Assembly: GCA_039028975.1 (NCBI GenBank)
Contig: JBCCHB010000028.1
Coordinates: forward strand, 57,834 to 121,833
Length of the DNA stretch: 64,000 nucleotides
Origin: JAHBNG01 sp039028975
GTDB lineage: Bacteria > Chloroflexota > Anaerolineae > Caldilineales > Caldilineaceae
Direction: 5' to 3'
Numbering within the stretch: position 1 is the first letter of the stretch; the number at the start of each line of letters is the position of its first letter. A program made the translations under genes and the position numbers. The notes beneath the pieces were generated by a model, which ran no database searches, was not told the origin of the DNA, and saw only the letters and a list, made by a program, of their open reading frames with translations. This document shows, piece by piece, positions 26,562-35,066 of the stretch.

Positions 26562-27710
26562 CTAATTCCTGTTTGTTTTCAAGGCGGCTGCCAACCGTTT
26601 GACGCCTTCCACTAGTTCCTCTCTGGTGTAGTGAGCAAAGCAGAAGCGCATATAGTTCTTGAGTTCAGAATCGCTAGAAAAGTTGATTCCAGGTTGAAAA
26701 CGTACCTGATGTTCAGCCGCCGCGCGAAGCCAATCGGATGTGTTTGCCTCCTGCGGAAACTTAGCCCAGAGAAAGTAACCGCCTGTGGGGGTGCGGAATG
26801 AAACGGTCTCCCCCAGATGTTCACGGATAGCCTGACAAAGCGCGTCGCTGCGATCCCTGTAGGTTTGCCTGATGGTAGTCAAAAATTGCTGCTGAAGACC
26901 GAGTTCCAGCGCACTACGAACGATGTGGGATGAGAATTGATTGAGCGAACCACCGCTGAAGACAAAGCCGACATTCATCAACTGCTCTAGTAGGGTTGGG
27001 CCAGCCTGAATCCACCCCAAACGTAGACCTGGACCTAAAATTTTAGAAAAAGAACCCAGTGAAAAGACTCTTTCTGACTCAATCATGGTGCCAAATGGTA
27101 TCGGTGGCGCACTGGTGTAGGTGAGCAGTTGGTAAACCTCATCGGCCAGGATGTAGAAATTGTGAATCTCGCTGAGCCTCACCAGCTTTTGTCGCCGTTC
27201 TGCGGAGAGGGTGACCGAGGATGGATTATGATGAACGGGGATGGTGTAAACAAACCTAGGTGAATGCTCTTTTAGGGCTTCTTCAAGCGCCTCAATGATT
27301 AATCCACCCTCATCCATAGGCAGACCGACCACGTTGAGTCCACGCTCGCGGAAGATGGGTAGGGCCAGAAAGTAGGTCGGCTCCTCTACGAAGATCGTAT
27401 CACCTGGCTGAGAAAAATAGCTCACAATTAAGTCGAGTGCTTGGGATGCACCGCCGGAGACCATCAACGATGTAGGCGCAACAGGCAATCCATATTCATT
27501 ACTCAGGAAATCAGCCAAACACTCAAGAAATTGTCCATCCCCTTGCTCGGGGCCATAGCTTAAGTAAAGGGCATCCTCTTGCGCTGCGCGATGGGCCATA
27601 GCCTGTTGAATAATGGCACCAGGTAGCGTTGAAGGACCGGGTTGACCAACGCCGAAATCAATCATTCCTTCAGGGACTTCAATTTGGGTACTGCGTAGGG
27701 TGAATGTCAT
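26562..27710 (-). CDS. PLP-dependent aminotransferase (class I/II, 2-aminoadipate/MocR-like)
   Basis: 382 residues without a DNA-binding domain. Family landmarks: MIDFGVGQPGPSTLP at the start, LMVSGGASQALDLIVSYF, EEPTYFLALPIF, IPVHHNPSSVTLSAERRQKL, and the PLP lysine in SLGSFSKILGPGLRLGW. Such enzymes transaminate 2-aminoadipate, aromatic or branched amino acids. The ATG lies one base after the stop codon of the PfkB gene upstream, so translation is probably coupled. With RidA in the same operon it may deal with reactive enamine or imine intermediates. Confidence 0.88.
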   Translation of the reverse strand: MTFTLRSTQIEVPEGMIDFGVGQPGPSTLPGAIIQQAMAHRAAQEDALYLSYGPEQGDGQFLECLADFLSNEYGLPVAPTSLMVSGGASQALDLIVSYFSQPGDTIFVEEPTYFLALPIFRERGLNVVGLPMDEGGLIIEALEEALKEHSPRFVYTIPVHHNPSSVTLSAERRQKLVRLSEIHNFYILADEVYQLLTYTSAPPIPFGTMIESERVFSLGSFSKILGPGLRLGWIQAGPTLLEQLMNVGFVFSGGSLNQFSSHIVRSALELGLQQQFLTTIRQTYRDRSDALCQAIREHLGETVSFRTPTGGYFLWAKFPQEANTSDWLRAAAEHQVRFQPGINFSSDSELKNYMRFCFAHYTREELVEGVKRLAAALKTNRN

Positions 27711-27711
27711 T

Positions 27712-28638
27712 TTAATGGTTTAGAAACTTCTTTACATCATCAGCCGTTGGAATCCCTACCCGTCCACCGTGTCGAGTACAGCAGAGTGCGCCCACGGCAC
27801 TGGCGTAGCGCAGCAGGTCAACCCATTCCATCTGCCACGCCAAACCGGCGGCGAAGGCTCCGTGAAAGGCATCACCCGCACCAGTAGTGTCTACTGCCTC
27901 GACGAAAAATGCATCAAGTTGCCCATTCGTTTTGCCTCTTTGCCAAATCACGCCCCGCTCGCCCAAGGTGACGACCACATTGGGGGCAACGGCGGCTAAC
28001 TTCTTTAATCCACTTTCCGCTGTAACACCGTCACCATACTCGTGGGCAAAGCGCTCGGAAGCCACCACATAATCAACTACCCGAACCAAATACTCACTTT
28101 GTGGATTGAGCGAATCGGCATCAAGCACGACGGGAATAGTGTTGGCCTTGGCATAGTCGACCAATTCTTTGGTAAATTCAAATTGGTGACCATCTATGAG
28201 GATACTCTTGGCGTGCAACTTGGTCAGGTCGAATAGACCAGTACATGCGCCCTCGCTTTCGCCTCGGTGGTTGACAATCGTCCGCGCTCCGTCAGGCTTG
28301 ACGATGATGGCGGAGAGAGACGTCGGGGCATCACCTCTCACAACCCAATCCGTATTGACGCCATCAGCATGAAATTCGGCCAAATGTAGATCGCCATAGA
28401 TGTCTGAGCCCAAGTAGCCCACAAAGGCTGTCTTTGCCCCTAGCCGCGCCGCAGTTACAGCGCCATTGGAGGCCAATCCACCGCCGCAGTTGAGAAGTGT
28501 AGAAGCTTTCATCTTCTCGTCTGGTCCCGGGTGATGGGCAACGTCAAAGACAATGTCGTGGCACGCGATTCCGACACAAAGCACATCAATGTCAAGTTCT
28601 TTTTGTGAATTGAGGGCTGCTGGCAAAGTGTTACTCAT
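27712..28638 (-). CDS. PfkB/ribokinase-family sugar kinase
   Basis: 308-residue cytoplasmic kinase. Signature 1 lies in CGGGLASNGAVTAARLGAKTAFVGYLGSD split across residues 50-80; signature 2 is VDTTGAGDAFHGAFAAGL with the catalytic Asp. ATP transfer to a hydroxyl of a sugar or nucleoside is expected. An upstream in-frame ATG at 28656 would overlap RidA by 11 bases; the ATG used here avoids overlap. Operon position between RidA and an aminotransferase is unusual for a plain ribokinase, so an amino-sugar or modified sugar substrate is possible. Confidence 0.85.
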   Translation of the reverse strand: MSNTLPAALNSQKELDIDVLCVGIACHDIVFDVAHHPGPDEKMKASTLLNCGGGLASNGAVTAARLGAKTAFVGYLGSDIYGDLHLAEFHADGVNTDWVVRGDAPTSLSAIIVKPDGARTIVNHRGESEGACTGLFDLTKLHAKSILIDGHQFEFTKELVDYAKANTIPVVLDADSLNPQSEYLVRVVDYVVASERFAHEYGDGVTAESGLKKLAAVAPNVVVTLGERGVIWQRGKTNGQLDAFFVEAVDTTGAGDAFHGAFAAGLAWQMEWVDLLRYASAVGALCCTRHGGRVGIPTADDVKKFLNH

Positions 28639-28645
28639 CACTGTT

Positions 28646-29071
28646 CTACTCATCAATTGTCGCGATCACTTTGAGTTCAATGCGGGTTTGGGAGGGTAGA
28701 TTATCCACGCCGATGGTTGTGCGACACGGTGGATTCTCTGGGAAGTACTCAGCATAGACTCGGTTATAGGTCGTAAAGTCCCGCTCCAGATCGGTCAGGT
28801 AGACGACCACGTCGACAATGTTTTCCCAGCGAGAGCCAGCTTCTTCCAACACATTCCGCACGTTGCGAAAGACAGAGTGGCATTGGGCTTCTATATCATA
28901 GCTAACCACGTTGCCACCGGCATCAATCTCCAACCCTGGGACCTTGTTCGTCTCTGGATCACGGGCACCTTGGCCAGACATAAAGAGTAGATTGCCAACA
29001 CGACGGTAGGTAGGATATTTCCCCATGGGCTTTGGTACAGAGGAAGCAGGTGGATTAGGTTCTTTTGACAT
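28646..29071 (-). CDS. RidA/YjgF-family deaminase (aminomuconate-deaminase-like)
   Basis: 141 residues, trimeric fold expected. RidA proteins hydrolyse reactive enamines or imines, and some are 2-aminomuconate deaminases. Seen: GNLLFMSGQGARDPETN, the active-site Arg in PPCRTTIGVDNLP, and RIELKVIATIDE at the C-terminus. Strong AGGAGAGG before the ATG. First gene of the operon running to 24498. The dispersed element copy B lies directly upstream, in the likely promoter region. Confidence 0.9.
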   Translation of the reverse strand: MSKEPNPPASSVPKPMGKYPTYRRVGNLLFMSGQGARDPETNKVPGLEIDAGGNVVSYDIEAQCHSVFRNVRNVLEEAGSRWENIVDVVVYLTDLERDFTTYNRVYAEYFPENPPCRTTIGVDNLPSQTRIELKVIATIDE

Positions 29072-29085
29072 AGGGCCTCTCCTGA

Positions 29086-29190
29086 TACAGATAGCCAGAT
29101 AGGTTCTGTCCTCCCGTATCGGAATTTTCTAGAGTAGACTGAACAAGAGTCAGGACAAGAGCCGGGACAAGACTTTTCTGGCAAAGTATA
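29086..29190 (+). mobile_element. Dispersed inverted-repeat element, copy B
   Basis: About 105 bp running from TACAGATAGCCAGATAGGTT, through GTTCTGTCCTCC and GAACAAGAGTCAGGACAAGA, to the right end GACTTTTCTGGCAAAGTATA. The right end and interior match copies A and C; the left end is diverged. It fills most of the gap between the divergent ridA and marR genes. Confidence 0.72.
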
Positions 29191-29297
29191 TGTGATGATA
29201 ACTGAGTAGTTTGGCATTATAACCTCATTTCGATCGGAAGGAAACAACCGTTTCAACATAATCACACTTTAAGATGCTCTCTACAGAAAATTGGGGC

Positions 29298-29326
29298 TTG
29301 ACAAAAAAAATTATCTGATATATTAT
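29298..29326 (+). promoter_or_regulatory. Sigma70-type promoter of marR
   Basis: TTGACA at 29298-29303, a 17-base A/T-rich spacer, and TATTAT at 29321-29326. Start-site region falls inside the operator at 29328-29357, the classic layout for an autorepressor. Confidence 0.75.
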
Positions 29327-29327
29327 T

Positions 29328-29357
29328 GGTTCATAAGTGAACTGTTTTTGAGTGAAC
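29328..29357 (+). promoter_or_regulatory. MarR operator, copy 1
   Basis: GGTTCATAAGTGAACTG is a near-palindrome (GTTCA-n4-TGAAC), followed by GAGTGAAC. The same 30-bp arrangement, identical at 24 of 30 positions, precedes the MFS gene at 30022-30051. Its location right after the -10 box suggests binding would block marR transcription. Confidence 0.7.
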
Positions 29358-29364
29358 AATATTT

Positions 29365-29811
29365 ATGAGCACACATTACGTTGGTACACCTGAAGAAATT
29401 CGAGCGCTCGATGCGTTTATCAAGCTCTCCCGCGCCACAGATTCACTTAAGGCGCGGATTGATCAACATAAATCGACAAAGGAGTTAAGTGGCTCTCAAT
29501 TTGGTACGCTGGAAATGCTTTACCATCTTGGGCCATTGCATCAGAATGAGATCGGGCAGAAGCTTTTGGTGAGTAAAAGCAATGTGGTGGCTCTTATTGA
29601 TAAGTTAGAGAAACGGAAGCTGGTTGAGCGTCAGCGCAGTGAAGAAGATCGTCGTTGCATTTTTGTCCATTTGACTGAATCGGGACGTGCACTGATTGAG
29701 GAGATCCTTCCAATTCACGTTGCCGCTATTACCCAAGAGATGAGTTACTTAACTGCTTCAGAGTTGCGAGAGCTGGGGCGGCTCTGCCGGAAGCTAGGAC
29801 TTGGGAAATAG
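29365..29811 (+). CDS. MarR-family transcriptional regulator
   Basis: 148-residue winged-helix dimer. Recognition helix region LLVSKSNVVALIDKLEKRKLVERQRSEEDRRCIFVHLTESG carries the MarR hallmark DxRxx motif in the wing (SEEDRR). MarR proteins usually repress efflux or detoxification genes and are released by phenols, oxidants or electrophiles. A good promoter and a GTTCA/TGAAC operator overlap its own start, and a second operator copy precedes the MFS pump gene, so it very likely regulates itself and the pump. Confidence 0.92.
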   Translation: MSTHYVGTPEEIRALDAFIKLSRATDSLKARIDQHKSTKELSGSQFGTLEMLYHLGPLHQNEIGQKLLVSKSNVVALIDKLEKRKLVERQRSEEDRRCIFVHLTESGRALIEEILPIHVAAITQEMSYLTASELRELGRLCRKLGLGK

Positions 29812-30021
29812 GCCGAGAGGGGTTGTTCAAGTGATATTCACAAGGAAAAATAGATGAACAGGGAAGCAAATTCAAATACGCATTTGGTTGTCGGGGGTGT
29901 GATGATCTGGTATCTTGCCAAATAAAATTACTGTATCCGCGAATCTTTTCTGTCTCCACATTGGTTCTGAGGATTGACTCAATTACCACCAATGCAGAGA
30001 CAGAAAAAAATTTACCCAAAT

Positions 30022-30051
30022 GGTTCACTTGTGAACTGTCTGTGTGTGAAC
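30022..30051 (+). promoter_or_regulatory. MarR operator, copy 2
   Basis: GGTTCACTTGTGAACTG, a near-perfect palindrome, followed by GTGTGAAC. It lies 44 bp before the MFS start codon and repeats the layout of copy 1. No clear -10 box could be fixed around it. Confidence 0.7.
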
Positions 30052-30094
30052 TATTCAGCCGAATAAGAGCCTATATGAAATCGTGAGGATACTC

Positions 30095-31312
30095 ATGCTA
30101 ACAATCAATAATACGATGCTCCGCAACCTAACTATATTGCTCGGCAGCACAACAACCGTTCTGGCTGCAACGATCATTTCCCCTGCTCTACCGGAGATGT
30201 CGCAATTCTTTAAAGATGTACCCAATGTGGACTTCCTGGTTCGGTTGACGCTAACCATGCCAGCACTCTTTATCGCTTTGGGGGCACCCTTTGCTGGGGT
30301 TCTATTAGATCGTTGGGGGCGAAGGCCTGTTTTAATTGCGGCACTAGTTCTTTACGGTCTGATGGGGACGGTCGGGTATTTCTTGAGTTCGCTTACAGCT
30401 ATCTTGATTAGCCGAGCATTATTGGGGCTGGCCGTAGCGGGGATAATGAGTGGCTTCACAACCCTCATCCTTGATAATTTCAGCGGTTCCAAGCTCAACC
30501 AGTTTATGGGGTACCAAGGTGCCTTTATTGGCCTTGGCGGCATGGTTTTTCTGTTGGCTGCTGGCTTTTTGGCTGATGTAGGCTGGCGGTTTCCTTTTCT
30601 CGTGCACCTGTTTGCATTTGTTGTTCTGCCTGGCGTACTCTTTGCCATTCAAGAACCCGAAAAGAAAACCCTTTCGGAACAGCAGGCTAATGCGGCCGAA
30701 AAACGTGCCTTTCCATGGCGATCGGTTGTCCCAATCTACTTGACGGTCTTTGTGGGCATGGTTGTCTTCTTTATCTTCCCAGTGCAGATACCTTTCTACC
30801 TAACGGCGGAAGGTGGCGTCAGTAACAGCCAAGTTGGGATCGCCCTCTCTATGCAAACACTTTCATCGGTGCTTATTGCGCTTCAGTTTCAGCGAATTAA
30901 GGCCCACCTATCATTTATGGGGATTTTGGGACTGATATTTCTCGTCTTCGCCATCAATCATAGTGTCCTTGCCTTTACTGCCAACTATGGCTTGGTAATT
31001 GTGGGTTTACTGATTAGCGGACTAGGCATCGGACTCTTCCCGCCCACAAACAGTGTTTGGCTGGCTTCTGTAACGCCGCCAGATCTGAGGGGGCGGGCAG
31101 TAGGTGGCATGACCAGCGCCTTGTTTTTGGGGCAGTTCTTTTCGCCTGTCTTTACCCAGCCACTAATCGGGCGGCTTGGATTGGCCGGAACGTTTGGTGC
31201 AGTTGGAGCAGTATCTCTGTTGTTGGCGCTCATCTACTTTATCATATCGAAAAGGTCGACTGAGCAGGGGGACATTGAGTTAACGAAATCGAGTGTTCCG
31301 CTCTCAAATTAA
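30095..31312 (+). CDS. MFS multidrug/efflux transporter
   Basis: 405 residues, 12 hydrophobic helices. Motif A between helices 2 and 3 is GAPFAGVLLDRWGRRPVL, and ISRALLGLAVAGIMSGFTTLILDNF follows, as in drug:H+ antiporters. The start ATG has GAGGAT upstream; a GTG four codons earlier is less likely. Expected to export a toxic compound under MarR control. No N- or C-terminal extra domain. Confidence 0.9.
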   Translation: MLTINNTMLRNLTILLGSTTTVLAATIISPALPEMSQFFKDVPNVDFLVRLTLTMPALFIALGAPFAGVLLDRWGRRPVLIAALVLYGLMGTVGYFLSSLTAILISRALLGLAVAGIMSGFTTLILDNFSGSKLNQFMGYQGAFIGLGGMVFLLAAGFLADVGWRFPFLVHLFAFVVLPGVLFAIQEPEKKTLSEQQANAAEKRAFPWRSVVPIYLTVFVGMVVFFIFPVQIPFYLTAEGGVSNSQVGIALSMQTLSSVLIALQFQRIKAHLSFMGILGLIFLVFAINHSVLAFTANYGLVIVGLLISGLGIGLFPPTNSVWLASVTPPDLRGRAVGGMTSALFLGQFFSPVFTQPLIGRLGLAGTFGAVGAVSLLLALIYFIISKRSTEQGDIELTKSSVPLSN

Positions 31313-31504
31313 TGATGAAGTGCATGGGTACAGAAGTATTCGGCAGATAGCAATCAAACAAAACGCTTCGATATGCAATTCCTGAATAAGATTCATATCC
31401 GCTTGTGACTATAAAGGAAACAGTGCATTGTGGATTCGTGGAATCGCATTGAGAGTAATAGACATGAAATCTCAAAGTATACCGCTTTGGCGGAAGGAGA
31501 CATT

Positions 31505-32179
31505 ATGATTAAGACCGTTAATGGCATCGCCCAATATCCAGAGGGATATCAAGGTACACCACACCGAAGGCCAGATGAAGATCCGTTTATCTCACCTAGT
31601 AACGCTGCACTAGTATTAATTGACTATCAACCACACATCCTGATGGGTGTGAAGAGCATTGAGCACGAGGATCTGATGAATAATACGACTGGGCTGGTGA
31701 AGTCAGCCGTCCACTTCGGTCTACCGATCATTTTTTCGCACGTGGGTGTAGGCTTACACAGCTCTCAACCTTTCCTGGAAGATTTACGAAAAGTGGCACC
31801 TGATGCGGTCATCGTTGATCGAACCAACGTCAATGCCTGGGAAGAGCCAGAGTTTGTTGCTGCTGTTGAAGCAACAGACCGCAGGAAACTTATTATGGGT
31901 GGCTTGTGGACTGATGTGTGCTTGGCCTACCCAGCGATTGAGGCCGCAAACGCTGGGTACGAAGTGTTGGTGCCCGAGGATACGATTGGCAGTATCTCTC
32001 AGTTGTCCCACGATAATGGCATGAAGCGCATGGCAACCGCTGGCGTGAAGCCCATCACCTGGAACGTTGTGTTGGCTGAGTTACAACGCGATCACGCACG
32101 CCATGAGACCGAAAAAGAGACCACACGAATCTTCATGGAATACTTGTTCAAGATGGACCCAGATAAGGAGTGGAAATAG
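31505..32179 (+). CDS. Isochorismatase-like cysteine hydrolase, YcaC type
   Basis: 224 residues. The catalytic Asp is in ALVLIDYQPH, and the nucleophilic Cys in MGGLWTDVCLAYPAIEA. The segment NVNAWEEPEFVAAVEAT replaces the usual Lys loop and matches the YcaC pattern (INAW..EDFV.AV). Family members hydrolyse amides or are orphan. GGAGA precedes the ATG; a GTG 25 codons upstream is in frame but unsupported. Fourth gene of the MarR region after about 190 bp of spacer. Confidence 0.88.
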   Translation: MIKTVNGIAQYPEGYQGTPHRRPDEDPFISPSNAALVLIDYQPHILMGVKSIEHEDLMNNTTGLVKSAVHFGLPIIFSHVGVGLHSSQPFLEDLRKVAPDAVIVDRTNVNAWEEPEFVAAVEATDRRKLIMGGLWTDVCLAYPAIEAANAGYEVLVPEDTIGSISQLSHDNGMKRMATAGVKPITWNVVLAELQRDHARHETEKETTRIFMEYLFKMDPDKEWK

Positions 32180-32272
32180 TTGTTGAGTAGAACGCAGCAG
32201 GAACGAACCTTTGGCATGTTCAGGTCGAATTGTTGGCCATAATTAAGCAAGAAGGACAAATCATTAAATATT

Positions 32273-32680
32273 ATGAATGAAACCAAACACGAACAGACAG
32301 ATTCTGCAGACAATTCTAGAAAAAGCATCCTTGCCCGGGCCTGCGATCCGCTTGCTTCATTAGCGGCTTCCAAAGCCATACCTCCACTCATTGGGAATCC
32401 GGAATATGTTTTTGCCAACGACGATGCAGATTTTGTGGAAAAGCTAAAATCGCGGGAGTGGTCGGTCATATTTTTTGCTCCAGGTGCTTGCAGATTCAGC
32501 GCAGCAAAGCAACCCATACCGGGCAGCAATTCCCAAACCCAAGGATGGACTCTAGAGCAGTACCGCGAGTTGGTCCGCAAACACCAAGGCGACATGATAC
32601 AAATTGTTGAGACATACGAAGAGAAAAAGAGTGCCGGCTTGCTCAAAAGTGCTTTAGAAATCGCTCGAGAAACAAACTAA
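32273..32680 (+). CDS. Conserved-looking hypothetical protein, 135 residues
   Basis: Not recognised. Soluble, with a Ser/Asp-rich N-terminus and a core VIFFAPGACRFSAAKQPIPG that could be a thioredoxin-like strand followed by a single Cys; a GST-like or peroxiredoxin-like fold cannot be shown. Codon use is similar to neighbours and it sits between the hydrolase and hemerythrin genes on the same strand. Its stop codon directly abuts a wrbA remnant. Confidence 0.55.
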   Translation: MNETKHEQTDSADNSRKSILARACDPLASLAASKAIPPLIGNPEYVFANDDADFVEKLKSREWSVIFFAPGACRFSAAKQPIPGSNSQTQGWTLEQYRELVRKHQGDMIQIVETYEEKKSAGLLKSALEIARETN

Positions 32681-32835
32681 ATTATTGGCTCAAGGCACAT
32701 GTTGATACTATCAAACATATTCCCGAAGCTACATCGCGTGACTTGGCGTGGGCCGATGCACTCATCTTCAGGACACCGACACGAGTAGGGAATGTAATGT
32801 CACGGCCCAGCATCTGGCGCAGCGGTTCGCTCAGG
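32680..32835 (+). pseudogene. Remnant of a WrbA-type NAD(P)H:quinone oxidoreductase
   Basis: Reading from 32680 gives NYWLKAHVDTIKHIPEATSR, then DLAWADALIFRTPTRVGNVM SRPSIW. This matches the internal segment of WrbA-like flavodoxins (the 'ADA-IFGTPTRFGN' flavin loop). Neither the N-terminal FMN loop nor the C-terminus is present, and element copy C begins directly after. It is therefore a broken gene of redox type inside the detoxification region. Confidence 0.7.
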
Positions 32836-32928
32836 TATACTTCGTCAGAAAAATTCTGTTCTCCCCTCTCGGAATTTCCCAAGGTAAGCAGGTCAAGAGT
32901 TGGGACAAGACTTTTCTGGCGAAGTATA
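32836..32928 (+). mobile_element. Dispersed inverted-repeat element, copy C
   Basis: 93 bp with the best-preserved ends: TATACTTCGTCAGAAAAATT on the left and GACTTTTCTGGCGAAGTATA on the right, a 20-bp imperfect terminal inverted repeat. Interior GTTCTCCCCTCTCGG and GGTCAAGAGTTGGGACAAG parallel copies A and B. It abuts the wrbA remnant and ends 35 bp before the hemerythrin gene. Confidence 0.78.
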
Positions 32929-32963
32929 ACGAGTCGGATTTACAAGACGCAAGGATCAGATTC

Positions 32964-33539
32964 ATGCAAGAACTTTTCAATTACAACGCGTTAGAGAATC
33001 ATGTGCAGAGGCGCTCCCAATTGAGTCCCGATATCCGAAAGACTTTGCTGGAATGCGAGCGAGCCCAGTGGCCGTCTCACCCACGGTACGGGGGCAAAGC
33101 AGCCTTCTTTCTGAACATTCACGGTGGCTTGCTCAATAACACGACTCACCTTGTCCACGCGCTACAAAGGCTACTGGATGAACCGGCAAGCATTGTGCCG
33201 GATGCGTTTGCTGCGTCAAACCTAACTAGGCTAAGCAGCAACATCATCTCGTTGGCCCACGGCCATCATCACATGGAAGATGAATACTATTTCCCGGCAT
33301 TTCGCCGCATCATGCCGGGGATCGACCATGCGATTGCCCTGTTGGATGGCGATCATCGTGTGTTGGAGAAGGCGCTACACAAGACGGAAAGCACCATGAA
33401 CGCGTTACGAGCAGGAGCCGTTCACCGAGATGGGTTGGCCCAAGCATTATCCGGCGCAAAATTACTGGAAAAGATTATTGGTCGCCACCTCTATGATGAA
33501 GAAGAGATCATCATCCCAATCTTCTTGATGTCCGCGTAA
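32964..33539 (+). CDS. Hemerythrin-domain protein
   Basis: 191 residues, four-helix di-iron protein. Ligand-like residues: His in NIHGGLLNN, HGHHHMEDEYYFPAF, LLDGDHRVLEKAL and GRHLYDEEEIIIPIF, the usual H...H..E...H...E...H....D set. Such proteins bind O2 or NO or act in redox defence. AAGGATC precedes the ATG. The frame is open further upstream only because it runs through the inserted element, so the internal ATG is the real start. Confidence 0.87.
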   Translation: MQELFNYNALENHVQRRSQLSPDIRKTLLECERAQWPSHPRYGGKAAFFLNIHGGLLNNTTHLVHALQRLLDEPASIVPDAFAASNLTRLSSNIISLAHGHHHMEDEYYFPAFRRIMPGIDHAIALLDGDHRVLEKALHKTESTMNALRAGAVHRDGLAQALSGAKLLEKIIGRHLYDEEEIIIPIFLMSA

Positions 33540-33572
33540 TTTAGACAAAATAAATACAAAAGGAAATTAACC

Positions 33573-34271
33573 ATGACAACTACTTCAAACCAACCAGACT
33601 ATGTTTTCTATTACGGCCCAGGGACATGTGCCTTAGCTGGTATTATCACCCTTGAGTGGATTGGGCGACCCTATCGGCTAGGAAGAGTCACAGGTGAGAT
33701 CTTATGGAGTGACATCTATCGCAAGATCAATCCGCTAACAAAGGTGCCCGCTCTTTCCATTGATGGACGCATTCTGCTAGAAAACAATGCCATTTTAACC
33801 CATTTGGCTGACAGTGCGCCCGATGCTAAACTGAGTCCCTTATTGGGTACACCCGAACGAGATACGCTCAACCAATGGATTTCATTTTTGGGAACTGAGT
33901 TTCACCCGGCTTTCTGGCCCTGGTTTATGCCCCAACGATACACAACTGATGAGAACGATCACCCGGCCATTAAAGCGGCTGCTGAGACAATGGTCGCATC
34001 TAAATTTGATTATCTAAACGACCACTTAGCGAACAACGAGTACATGCTGGGGACACAGCGTACAATACTGGATCACTATCTATTTGCCATGGCCCGCTGG
34101 GGAGAAAACTTTCTCGATATTCCAGCAGATTATCCTCATGCGGCCCGTCATTTGGAGATGATGCGCGCTGACGCAACCGTTCAATTTGGACTTAGCGTTG
34201 AGGCTGGTAAGATTGTTCATGCTGAAGATGGCGGTGGTTCCGGATTCCAAGGACACGTGGCACTTACTTAA
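33573..34271 (+). CDS. Glutathione S-transferase-like protein
   Basis: 232 residues. Thioredoxin-like N-domain YVFYYGPGTCALAGIITLEW with Cys in the CALA segment, the cis-Pro loop NPLTKVPALSIDG, and LLENNAILTHLAD, typical of beta-class bacterial GSTs. The helical C-domain includes MLGTQRTILDHYLFAMARW. Expected to conjugate or reduce electrophiles. AGGAAA precedes the ATG. Part of the detoxification run with SDR and F420-type reductase. Confidence 0.88.
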   Translation: MTTTSNQPDYVFYYGPGTCALAGIITLEWIGRPYRLGRVTGEILWSDIYRKINPLTKVPALSIDGRILLENNAILTHLADSAPDAKLSPLLGTPERDTLNQWISFLGTEFHPAFWPWFMPQRYTTDENDHPAIKAAAETMVASKFDYLNDHLANNEYMLGTQRTILDHYLFAMARWGENFLDIPADYPHAARHLEMMRADATVQFGLSVEAGKIVHAEDGGGSGFQGHVALT

Positions 34272-34288
34272 CCTGGGAGGAGAGTAAA

Positions 34289-34990
34289 ATGAATAAACCA
34301 GTTTGCGCTATTGTTGGCGTGGGACCGGGCAATGGCGCGGCTTTTGCCCACAAATTTAGTAATGAGGGATATCAAGTTGCGCTCTTGGCACGCAACCAGC
34401 AATACCTTGATGATTTAGCCAATGAAATTGATGCTTCCAGAGCATATAGCTGTGATGTAACGGATATTGAACGCATCAAAAATGTGTTTGCTTCGATTAA
34501 AAGCGATATGGGGCCAGTAGATGTGTTAATATACAATGCTGGCTCAGGTGTCTTTACCACTGTCGATGATACCAGCGTTGAAGATTTTGAGTTGTCGTGG
34601 CGCATTAATACATTAGGATTGCTCGTTGCGTCACAACAGGTCTTGAATGATATGCGCAGCAGGGGTGGCGGCACAATCCTTGTGACAGGTGCCACGGCAT
34701 CGCTAAGGGGGAATGTTTCTACAGCACCTTTTGCATCGGCCAAGGCAGCACAACGCAGCTTAGCCCAATCTATTGCCAAACACGCTGGCCCAGACGGAAT
34801 TCACGTATCCTACGTGATTCTGGATGGCGGTGTGGATTCTGAGAGGGCTCGCCAGTTTATGCCGGACCGACCAGAGGACGGTTTTCTTAAGCCGGATGAG
34901 ATTGCTGATACGTACTACTACCTCGCTCAGCAGCATCAATCTACGTGGACGTTTGAGTTGGATCTGCGGCCATATGTGGAGAAGTGGTAG
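34289..34990 (+). CDS. Short-chain dehydrogenase/reductase
   Basis: 233 residues with a variant cofactor loop CAIVGVGPGNGAAFAHKF in place of TGxxxGIG, then YNAGSG (NAG), TGATAS (catalytic Ser region). The usual YxxxK is changed to FASAKAAQRS, with Phe for the catalytic Tyr. Such atypical SDRs may be non-catalytic or use another residue. GGAGG precedes the ATG. It follows the GST gene by 18 bp. Confidence 0.85.
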   Translation: MNKPVCAIVGVGPGNGAAFAHKFSNEGYQVALLARNQQYLDDLANEIDASRAYSCDVTDIERIKNVFASIKSDMGPVDVLIYNAGSGVFTTVDDTSVEDFELSWRINTLGLLVASQQVLNDMRSRGGGTILVTGATASLRGNVSTAPFASAKAAQRSLAQSIAKHAGPDGIHVSYVILDGGVDSERARQFMPDRPEDGFLKPDEIADTYYYLAQQHQSTWTFELDLRPYVEKW

Positions 34991-35066
34991 GAAATATAAA
35001 TCGTACACGACAGTGCCAGTTTCGAACGTTAGTTATTTGTTATATACCGGAGAAATTACATAGAGC

